NCBI GenBank assembly: GCA_014526335.1
Contig: JACTAT010000006.1
Span: 4,471,202 to 4,535,201, forward strand
DNA length: 64,000 nt
Reading direction: 5' to 3'
From: Chrysaora quinquecirrha
Taxonomy: Eukaryota > Cnidaria > Scyphozoa > Semaeostomeae > Pelagiidae
The notes under the pieces were generated by a model. It made no database searches, was not told where the DNA came from, and worked only from the letters and a program-made list of their open reading frames with translations. Numbering within the stretch: the first letter of the stretch is position 1; the number at the start of each line of letters is the position of its first letter. The position numbers were made by a program, and so were the translations under genes. Shown piece after piece: positions 37,101 to 49,100 of this stretch.

Positions 37101-40100
37101 ATTAGACTTGCTGATCGTCTAATTAGACGAAAAAAAACGTCTAAAATATTAGACTTTTTAGACACCCAATGGACACGGTCCCTTCTTTTTCGGTTCCAGC
37201 ACAGCGCTATTAATGAACAAATTTTAAGGCATCAGTGAAGAGTTCTGATTCGTTAACAGAACATTTATCAGCTGCAGAACTGAACATGTTTACCAAAGCC
37301 GAATCTAAATTCCTGAGAACTTGTGACGTAAAAGACAGTTGAAAACAGTTCTCTAGAAGGCCCCGGCTGAACGACTAAATACTGTTTGTCAAACAATATA
37401 CTCATAGAACACTGCTTCACAAGCACTTATTAGAAGAATTCGTTGCGCAATGTTTTTAAAAATTTCAAAAGTATTCTTTGCTTGAGGCAAGCTGAAAATG
37501 TTTGTCAAACATGGTTTTCATGACGTGGCCAGATTGTACTGCATTTTGCTTAACCAGAAAACTTCAAATGTTTGACAGAATGAGGCCAGATCAAACATTG
37601 CTTAAACAAACATCTAAAATTCAATTTCCAAGCAAAATGTTATATAGTTTGGACACGATGATTATTTGTCAAACTTATTTTGTTTGCGTCAAGCAGAATG
37701 TGCTTTTGAACTTTAAAAACACTGTCCAGAGCCTTGTTTTCAAGCAATATTTTGGCTCAACCAGACGGTGGAATATTGCTTGATAATTTGATCATTTAGC
37801 CAGGGCCTAAGGATAAATTAAGAAGAAACAAAATACCTGGTGATTTTATACGGATAATCAGCTTCTGCAGAGCTTGGATTGATTGATAAGAGAAGTTGTT
37901 CCATTGGGGTGACCAGAAGAGATGAATTTTGATCTCGAAGCAAAGATGTAAATATTGCCTGTTTTTCCAATGCATATTCAATTAGTTTCATGCAGTAAAG
38001 GACTGACTTTTCTTGGTCTTTCTTTATAGCTGCAATGCAAGTGATATCACAATATAATCCTTTTGGAATTAGAAAACTTATTTTCTTTATTAAATTTCAT
38101 TTATTAACAGTTTTCAATATTCAATTTCATTTTTACGGGCCTGCAATAAATTTACAACACATAAAACATAAAACTATAGAAAAAACTATAATTGAAATGT
38201 AAAGATAATAAAATAAATTTTTCACTCGTGGCATACCAATATTGATGAGATTCGAGTCCATGACTAAATGATCAAATACCCAATCACGATTCCATAGGGC
38301 TGAAGAGCCAAACTGAATCGTCGGTGAACTCTCCAAGTCATACAGCCAAAAGCTCTCCTCCCAGTTTGGAATTGCCATTCACGAAAAATACATATATCTG
38401 TATGGTACTGAAGAAGGCTTAATATAGCTGAAACACAATGCCAAATGGGAGGAGAGCCTTGAGGTCTGACTTCGAGAATTACTCGACGACTTAATTGAGC
38501 TCTTTGGCTCAGTAGAAGCGTCGTTGGCTTTCTGGTCATGTATTCTTTGGCTTAAATTCCATCAATTTCTCAATGCAACTTGCGGGAAAATCTTTCGAAG
38601 CGTTTGCCATTCAAAAAATATGCACTAACAAAAAAGACCTAATAGTAAGACTCTTAAGCTCAGGCGTGAGTTTACTTTAAAACTTGAAGGCTTGCAGCTG
38701 CATTATCAAAGAACTTCCAACAGCTCAGCCCAATGAAAAGAGAACAATAACAACTGGGGTACACTGTGCGCGTTAAATTCATCTTAAAAACTACGTATGG
38801 TTGGTATCTTGCCTAAGGTAATAAAACGCATGCAAGAAATTATTCATGTTTAAAGTCATTCTGAAAAAAATTAAAGATCAAACCTCCAACAGACTCCTCG
38901 AGCTCTTTACATAAAGTATCGATGATGTTCAACACCTGCAAAATAACAGAAGGAGTTTAGAAAAAGGAAAAGTTTGGCATCAAGAAACGTAACAATACCT
39001 TGAGTAATGTAAAATGTCTATACATGATTTGTACACAGCTGGATCGATGAGCTCTGATATGCAGGATAAACTGGTTTTGACTGCTTGTGTGTGGAGTCAG
39101 TGGTTTCCTTTTAATTAGATTTCTAATCATAGCCTTAATACCATACCTCGCAAAGACAGCCATGCATAACAACATATGTAACAGGTTGACTTATCGAGAA
39201 CTCGACCCTGGCTGTGACGCTACTGTAGCTGGGGCTCGAACCAAGACCTCACTGAGCTTCTGACACCACGAGCTAACTGAATGAGGCCAAGACCGCACAG
39301 CGCTTGTAGTTGTAAAACAATACTAGCAAAACCTGCAAGAAAGCTCGCATTTTTGCGCTCTTTCTGAATAGCTCAAGGTAGCCCTTTGCTTCGGTGCAAC
39401 CTTTGATCTTTTTTTAACCAAGTCTCGGTATGATACTTGCCTCATACATTGAGTAAATGGAGTAATACATGGAGCTATTGGAAAAAAACTTACCAGCCTA
39501 AACATCGATGTGTCATTCAATAGATGTATCAGTATTTCATAACCAGGAGGTTTTGATGCTCGACCAAAATTAACACCTTGTATTTCTACATTTTGGTCAA
39601 TAAAATGCTCAGCTAGAGGTTCATAGCCTGACAGAATCTTCGCAAAAATCTCCAAGACCTCACTGGCAATCATCCACTATAGAAACAAAAAGAGAATGAT
39701 GTTAATTTGTATGATTCATCACAGATGGTATGGACAATACAACACTCGCACATATCATAATATGATGTACTGGACAACAAACTACAAGATTACAAGTGGG
39801 GGGGCTGGGTTCCTTCAGCCCTCTTCCAACAAATTATTGTATGGAATAAAATATTCCGCAATTAAATCAGGGGGAGAATTGATGATTTTGCTTCTTTACT
39901 GTAGAAAGGACTGTAACGTCATTTAACGTCATTTAACGTCGCTTCTCTACTGTAGAAAAGACTGTAGATCATTTAGCGTCATTTAACGTCGCTTCTCTAC
40001 TGTAGAAAAGACTTTAGATCATTTAGCGTCATTTAACGTCGCTTCTCTACTGTAGAAAAGACTGTAGATCACTTAACGTCATTTAGCGTCGCTTCTCTAC

Positions 40101-43100
40101 TGTAGAAAAGACTGTAGATCATTTAAGGCCATTTAACGTCGCTTCTCTACTGTAGAAAAGACTGTAGATCACTTAACGTCATTTAACGTCGCTTCTCTAC
40201 TGTAGAAAAGACTGTAGATCATTTAAGGTCATTTAACATCGCTTCTCTACTGTAGAAAAGACTGTAGATCATTTAACGTCATTTAGCGTCGCTTCTCTAC
40301 TGTAGAAAAGACTGTAGATCATTTAACGTCATTTAACGTCGCTTCTCTACTGTAGAAAAGAATGTAGATCATTTAACGTCATTTAGCGTCGCTTCTCTAC
40401 TGTAGAAAAGACTGTAGATCATTTAAGGTCATTTAACGTCGCTTCTCTACTGTAAAAAGACTGTAGATCAATTAACGTCATTTAACGTCGCTTCTCTACT
40501 GTAGCAAAGACTGTTGATCATTTAAGGTCATTTAACGTCGCTTCTCTACGGTAGAAAAGACTGTAGATCTTTTGACGTCATTTAACGTCGCTTCTCTACT
40601 GTAGAAAAGACTGTAGATCATTTAACGTCATTTAGCGTCGCTTCTCTACTGTAGAAGACTGTAGATCTTTTGACGTCATTTAACGTCGCTTCTCTACTGT
40701 AGAAAAGACTGTAGATCTCTTGACGTCATTCAACGTCGCTTCTCTACTGTAGCAAAGATTGTAGATCATTTAAGGTCATTTAACGTCGCTTCTCTACGGT
40801 AGAAAAGACTGTAGATCTTTTGACGTCATTTAACGTCGCTTCTCTACTGTAGAAAAGACAGTAGATCATTTAATGTCATTTAACGTCGCTTCTCTACTGT
40901 AGAAAAGACTGTAGATCATTTAATGTCATTTAACGTCGCTTCTCTACTGTAGAAAAGACTGTAGATCATTTAATGTCATTTAACGTCGCTTCTCTACTGT
41001 AGAAAAGACTGTAGATCATTTAAGGTCATTTAACGTCGCTTCTCTACTTTAGAAAAGACTGTAGATCATTTAACGTTATTTAGCGTCGCTTCTCTACTGT
41101 AGAAAAGACTGTAGATCATTTAGCGTCATTTAACGTCGCTTCTCTACTGTAGAAAAGACTGTAGATCACTTAACGTCATTTAGCGTCGCTTCTCTACTGT
41201 AGAAAAGACTGTAGATCATTTAAGGTCATTTAACGTCGCTTCTCTACTGTAGAAAAGACTGTAGATCACTTAACGTCATTTAACGTCGCTTCTCTACTTT
41301 AGAAAAGACTGTAGATCATTTAACGTCATTTAACGTCGCTTCTCTACTGTAGAAAAGACTGTAGATCATTTAACGTCATTTAGCGTCGCTTCTCTACTGT
41401 AGAAAAGACTGTAGATCATTTAACGTCATTTAGCGTCGCTTCTCTACTGTAGAAAAGACTGTAGATCATTTAACGTCATTTAACGTCGCTTCTCTACTGT
41501 AGAAAAGAATGTAGATCATTTAACGTCATTTAGCGTCGCTTCTCTACTGTAGAAAAGACTGTAGATCATTTAAGGTCATTTAACATCGCTTCTCTACTGT
41601 AAAAAGACTGTAGATCAATTAACGTCATTTAACGTCGCTTCTCTACTGTAGCAAAGACTGTTGATCATTTAAGGTCATTTAACGTCGCTTCTCTACGGTA
41701 GAAAAGACTGTAGATCTTTTGACGTCATTTAACGTCGCTTCTCTACTGTAGAAAAGACTGTAGATCATTTAACGTCATTTAGCGTCGCTTCTCTACTGTA
41801 GAAGACTGTAGATCTTTTGACGTCATTTAACGTCGCTTCTCTACTGTAGAAAAGACTGTAGATCATTTAACGTCATTTAGCGTCGCTTCTCTACTGTAGC
41901 AAAGACTGTTGATCATTTAAGGTCATTTAACGTCGCTTCTCTACGGTAGAAAAGACTGTAGATCTTTTGACGTCATTTAACGTCGCTTCTCTACTGTAGA
42001 AAAGACTGTAGATCATTTAACGTCATTTAGCGTCGCTTCTCTACTGTAGAAGACTGTAGATCTTTTGACGTCATTTAACGTCGCTTCTCTACTGTAGAAA
42101 AGACTGTAGATCTCTTGACGTCATTCAACGTCGCTTCTCTACTGTAGCAAAGATTGTAGATCATTTAAGGTCATTTAACGTCGCTTCTCTACGGTAGAAA
42201 AGACTGTAGAAAACTGTAGATCATTTAAGGTCATTTAACGTCGCTTCTCTACTTTAGAAAAGACTGTAGATCATTTAACGTTATTTAGCGTCGCTTCTCT
42301 ACTGTAGAAAAGACTGTAGATCATTTAACGTTATTTAATGTCGCTTCTTTCCTATAGAAATGACCGTAAGATCATTCAACGTCAATCAACGTTGCTTCAT
42401 TACCGTAGAAAAGACCGTAAGACCATTTAACGTCAATCAACGTCGCTTCTTTACTGTAGAAAAGACCGTAAGACCATTTAACGTCAATCAACGTCGCTTC
42501 TTTACTGTAGAAAAGACCGTAAGACCATTTAACGTCAATCAACGTCGCTTCTTTACTGTAGAAAAGACCGTAAGATCATTTAACGTCAATCAACGTTGCT
42601 TCATTACTGTAGAAAAGACCGTAAGACCATTTAACGTCAATCAACGTTGCTTCTTTACTGTAGAAAAGACCGTAAGACCATTTAACGTCAATCAACGTTG
42701 CTTCTTTACTGTAGAAAAGACCGTAAGACCATTTAACGTCAATCAACGTTGCTTCTTTACTGTAGAAAAGACTGTAGATCATTTAACGTCAATCAACGTT
42801 GCTTCTCTACTGTAGAAAAGACCGTAAGACCATTTAACGTCAATCAACGTCGCTTCTCTACTGTAGAAAAGACCGTAAGATCATTTTACGTCATTCAACG
42901 TCGCTTCGTTACTGTAGAAAAGACTGTAGATCATTTAACGTCATTTAACGTCGCTTCTCTACTGTAGAAAAGACTGTAGATCATTTAACGTCATTTAACG
43001 TCGCTTCTCTACTGTAGAAAAGACTGTAGATCATTTAACGTCATTTAACGTCGCTTCTCTACTGTAGAAAAGACTGTAGATCATTTAACGTCATTTAACG

Positions 43101-46100
43101 TCGCTTCTCTACTGTAGAAAAGACTGTAGATCATTTAACGTCATTTAACGTCGCTTCTCTACTGTAGAAAAGACTGTAGATCATTTAACGTCATTTAGCG
43201 TCGCTTCTTTACTGTAGAAAAGACTGTAGATCATTTAACGTCATTTAACGTCGCTTCTCTACTGTAGAAAAGACTGTAGATCATTTAACGTCATTTAGCG
43301 TCGCTTCTCTACTGTAGAAAAGACTGTAGATCATTTAAGGTCATTTAACGTCGCTTCTCTACTATAGAAAAGACAGTAGATCATTTAATGTCATTTAACG
43401 TCGCTTCTCTACTGTAGAAAAGACTGTAGATCATTTAATGTCATTTAACGTCGCTTCTCTACTGTAGAAAAAACTGTAGATCATTTAAGGTCATTTAACG
43501 TCGCTTCTCTACTTTAGAAAAGACTGTAGATCATTTAACGTTATTTAGCGTCGCTTCTCTACTGTAGAAAAGACTGTAGATCATTTAACGTCATTTAACG
43601 TCGCTTCTCTACTGTAGAAAAGACTGTAGATCATTTAACGTCATTTAGCGTCGCTTCTCTACTGTAGAAAAGACTGTAGATCATTTAAGGTCATTTAACG
43701 TCGCTTCTCTACTGTAGAAAAGACTGTAGATCATTTAACGTCATTTAACGTCGCTTCTCTACTTTAGAAAAGACTGTAGATCATTTAACGTCATTTAACG
43801 TCGCTTCTCTACTGTAGAAAAGACTGTAGATCATTTAACGTCATTTAGCGTCGCTTCTCTACTGTAGAAAAGACTGTAGATCATTTAACGTCATTTAGCG
43901 TCGCTTCTCTACTGTAGAAAAGACTGTAGATCATTTAACGTCATTTAACGTCGCTTCTCTACTGTAGAAAAGAATGTAGATCATTTAACGTCATTTAGCG
44001 TCGCTTCTCTACTGTAGAAAAGACTGTAGATCAGATAACGTCATTTAACGTCGCTTCTCTACTGTAGAAAAAACTGTAGATCATTTAAGGTCATTTAACG
44101 TCGCTTCTCTACTTTAGAAAAGACTGTAGATCATTTAACGTTATTTAGCGTCGCTTCTCTACTGTAGAAAAGACTGTAGATCATTTAGCGTCATTTAACG
44201 TCGCTTCTCTACTGTAGAAAAGACTGTAGATCACTTAACGTCATTTAGCGTCGCTTCTCTACTGTAGAAAAGACTGTAGATCATTTAAGGTCATTTAACG
44301 TCGCTTCTCTACTTTAGAAAAGACAGTAGATCATTTAATGTCATTTAACGTCGCTTCTCTACTGTAGAAAAGACTGTAGATCATTTAATGTCATTTAACG
44401 TCGCTTCTCTACTGTAGAAAAAACTGTAGATCATTTAAGGTCATTTAACGTCGCTTCTCTACTTTAGAAAAGACTGTAGATCATTTAACGTTATTTAGCG
44501 TCGCTTCTCTACTGTAGAAAAGACTGTAGATCATTTAGCGTCATTTAACGTCGCTTCTCTACTGTAGAAAAGACTGTAGATCACTTAACGTCATTTAGCG
44601 TCGCTTCTCTACTGTAGAAAAGACTGTAGATCATTTAAGGTCATTTAAGTCGCTTCTCTACTGTAGAAAAGACTGTAGATCACTTAACGTCATTTAACGT
44701 CGCTTCTCTACTGTAGAAAAGACTGTAGATCATTTAAGGTCATTTAAGTCGCTTCTCTACTGTAGAAAAGACTGTAGATCAGATAACGTCATTTAACGTC
44801 GCTTCTCTACTGTAGAAAAAACTGTAGATCATTTAAGGTCATTTAACGTCGCTTCTCTACTTTAGAAAAGACTGTAGATCATTTAACGTTATTTAGCGTC
44901 GCTTCTCTACTGTAGAAAAGACTGTAGATCATTTAGCGTCATTTAACGTCGCTTCTCTACTGTAGAAAAGACTGTAGATCACTTAACGTCATTTAGCGTC
45001 GCTTCTCTACTGTAGAAAAGACTGTAGATCATTTAAGGTCATTTAAGTCGCTTCTCTACTGTAGAAAAGACTGTAGATCACTTAACGTCATTTAACGTCG
45101 CTTCTCTACTGTAGAAAAGACTGTAGATCATTTAACGTCATTTAACGTCGCTTCTCTACTGTAGAAAAGACTGTAGATCATTTAGCGTCATTTAACCTCG
45201 CTTCTCTACTGTAGAAAAGACTGTAGATCATTTAAGGTCATTTAACGTCGCTTCTCTACTGTAGAAAAGACTGTAGATCATTTAAGGTCATTTAACGTCG
45301 CTTCTCTACTGTAGAAAAGACTGTAGATTACTTAACGTCATTTAACGTCGCTTCTCTACTTTAGAAAAGACTGTAGATCATTTAACGTCATTTAACGTTG
45401 CTTCTTTACTATACCATACACTCGTTTTTAAGAAGTTCGTTTATAAGAAAATCATCAAAAGGTTATGGAGGTAGACATCGCTCTGGGTAGTTGCTGACAA
45501 TTAACAGCCTAAATTTTGAAGAAAAACTTACTTTTTCTGAGGCATCTTGATAAGCTCTGCCTTTGAACTTCAAAAATACGTCATCTTTGATAAATTCTAA
45601 ATATGGGGCGAATCCAGGTACTCTGTAGCCAGCTCCTAATGCAGATGGTAGCGTGATATCTGTGAGTCGGTTTATCAACTTAAGAAAGGCGCGAGTTTGT
45701 GGATAGGTCTCATTTCTAGCCTCGATTTCTTCCAGTTCCATTTTGATTCCAGCCTCGTTTGTCACACCTTGGGATTGCTTGACTGTGTTGAGAATCTTAG
45801 GTAAAGAAAGAGATAGCAAAGAGTTTAATTCAAGCAGAAACGAAGTGCACAATTTTTACGAAAATTCTTCTTACCTTTAGAGATTAAAGAAATTTTATGT
45901 TATGACGCTCATTTACAGGATAAGGTGTAGCTACAAGAGTTCACATCCGCCAAAACAGTAATACAATCAATAGTAGTGATTCTGAGAAAAATTTCACGAC
46001 GAATACTAGACGAATATTGTTAAGTAAACTTAAGCTACCTGCGTCGCCTCAAGTGATTGCCAAAGAGCAGTGGATATTTCTGGTGATTTAGCGAAAACGG

Positions 46101-49100
46101 CCAGGACTTCAAGAAGTGCAGCTTTCAATACTGAAGGCACAGGACACCCAATAAGACCAAAGAATGATGCGATGGGCAACCAAGACTGATTTTCACATAA
46201 TGCTATCCTCACACTTTCGCTCTATAAAGAAAACGTATCATTAACCATCTTAGTTATTAGCCAAAGATAGAAAATACATAATGATGTAACTAGTGTGGAA
46301 GAAGCGCTTCTGGCGTTTGTCGAAAACTCTTATCTTTTCTGACGATCAATTCAATTCAATTCAATTTTATTTGCAGAAAAACATCATTAAAATACAGTTA
46401 ATACAAAAAAGATGTTAATCTACACGGCCCAAGAAAAACAGAGCTTATCTAGCTTGGGCCGCTTTAAAAAAAATTTATATATAGGTACATAATGATATAA
46501 ATTTGGCAATGAATATATGTATAAAAAGTTTAACCCGAGCCAAGAAAAAGTTACGGTCACTTGGTCATTGACCGGAGGAAGGTCAACCAGAACAAAAGAA
46601 AATCTGATGCCACACCTAAGACACGCCTAAATTTCATTGTTAAGTGAGGAAGGTTTTCAGCTAGGGTATTTTTGTCTGGAGGAAGTTTAAACACTTTTCT
46701 GGACACTGAGTTTAACATATAGGATTACATAACTAACAGAACTAGAAGATTGAAGATTACAAAAACTACAGCAATATAGATGAAACTGGTACTAATTCAA
46801 GCTAATAATAAACGTTTGATTTTACGAATCCTGTGTAACTGGCCAGTTTTAGTTTTATCAGTATTTAGCTATGAGAGCTTGCGTGATCAGTAAATCGATA
46901 AGAATTTATTAGAAGGGCAATGAATACTAAAACAAGATTACCTGCTCAGCAACTGCTTTGATTAACTGCAGAACACTTTCAAGTGCAGTCAGTTCTTCAG
47001 GAGATATATTTTGATGATGATGCAAATGGGATAAATGATCTAAAAGCAAAAACATTTCATACTAGGTTACATTTTCATTTATGATTTGAATTTACAGTAA
47101 GTTGCAGAATTGGGGTAAAAATCAGGACAGTTTTTGCCATTTGGGTTTGAAGTAGACAATCTAGGTTTGTGTAGACAAGACTGCAATCTCTAATTAAAAA
47201 AATCAAGATCCCTCCTGAAATAAGGAAGATTATTTTCATTATAGGTTGTGATTACTTAGAGCTTTGCCTTAGGTCTCAATGCCTAAATTTTGAACCGAAA
47301 AAAAATACTTGGAAGCGGATTTTGTCATGAACAACTCCACTAAAATGGAGCAGAAGCATTACCCTGTTAGTTTTGCCAGGATTTGAGCTAAAAATAAGTT
47401 AATAAGACATAGAAGTCAAAATAGTAAAACTCTATTTCAAAGTCAGAAACAATTTACCAAGTAAACTAACGTTGCACATTTCTTATACAATCTGCCGGTC
47501 ACTGTCATAAAAAAATTGCTTGCTGTGGAGATTTTGACGTTATATCTTTCTGATTGGTGCAATTCGTATTTTTTCGGTCTGTTAACATTTTTACATTACA
47601 TTTTAACTTTTTAAGGCACGGTAGCCTCGTCAATCCATTAGGACCGCTTTTCAGGGGGCCGTGACATATAACTAGAGCTACTGACAAGAAGATTTGATAA
47701 TTTTTAAAATTTTGTTGACTTTTTCTTAAATTTGGCCCACATTTAAGTGGCAATAGAGGGTGCTTCTTTTAAATCATGTTCGAGTTGATTCCAATGCTTC
47801 CGTCGGAAAGATATAGCAGTTTGCCCGTTATTAGTTTTCCTTAATGGCAATGTAAGATCAGTTTTGGTGTTTCTCAATTTTCTGTCATTTCGCGTTGCAT
47901 TTTAACAAATAAGTTTGAGAGGTAAATAAGTTACTGATGTTAATACTCTGTGGAGTATCAACCGAAAAAGCTTTTTTTAAGTATGCCCGAAAATGTTTCC
48001 GCTGTTTGTTGGAATTTTGAAGTGTTGTACTAATCAAAAATATATAGATATAACTAACACAAAACTCTTACCAGTAGCACTGAGGTCCTGCTTCATGCTT
48101 GCATAATATTGTTTGAATGAATAAAAGAAATGATCCCAGGATGCAGCGCAAGTTGACGACCTTCCAATGCTTCCATTTGAATTCAGCAAGTTAAAACAAT
48201 ATTGAGCAGATTGTTGGTTGGATGATAGTCCTGTTAACATCTTTACGTAAGCAGTAAACATCGCCTGAGGAACTAAATCACCAGCAAGACGAACAAATTT
48301 ATTCAGCATAACCTGAAAACAAAAATTAATTTCAGTCAATTGTAAAAGGCTTGGATACACACAGTACTGAATGCCTCTGAGGGTAGTCCATGACTAATAT
48401 CTGAAATTGTTATTTAGAGGAAAGGGAATTATATAGTGGTTTAGCACTTGCTCCATTTGTCAACTTGCTCCACTTGCTAGGATAAGAAGCACCAACTACA
48501 AGGCGCAAAAGCCTTACTCTTAGTGACTTGGATAATCATGTAAAATAGTAGGCCGGTCTCATAATTAATCCTGACGCTAAAGAACAACTGGGGACATAAA
48601 AATCTAGCAATGACCATCTACAGGGTCAGTAAAAAGGAAGGCTTGGCAATAATATTCTAACTCAAGAGTGGATGAGACTTCAGAACAACCAACAGGGAAT
48701 GTTTCCGGGCACTGGAAAACAACTGATTAAAAATTGCATACATTGGTCAACGTGGATTAAGGGTTGCGTTCTATCATTAGGAGCTATTATCATAAGGGAT
48801 ACAGGAAAATCCTAGTTAATACTATGAAAAGCAAATTATCAACATACGAGATTGCAACTGGGTAAAAAATCTTGCTTTTCTGCTTTCTGAGTCTGTTTGC
48901 CATGCAATGCAAAAACGTCAGCAGGAGCATTTTTTCTTACATTATCCTGCATGTTGAAAATTACAGAGTGCCGGCCCAAGTTTACTAAAGGCACAAAGCA
49001 TCGTTTGACTAGCGTTGTATAGAACTAAGTAAGTACTCACTTGCTTTTGAATTAAGGATTGTTTAAGTGCATTGACAGGCTTTGGTGAAAACACAGACCG

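Noticed and set aside
39903..45413. CRISPR-like appearance of regularly spaced repeats
   Set aside because: The whole 50-bp unit is repeated with no unique spacers, and it lies in an intron of an animal gene.
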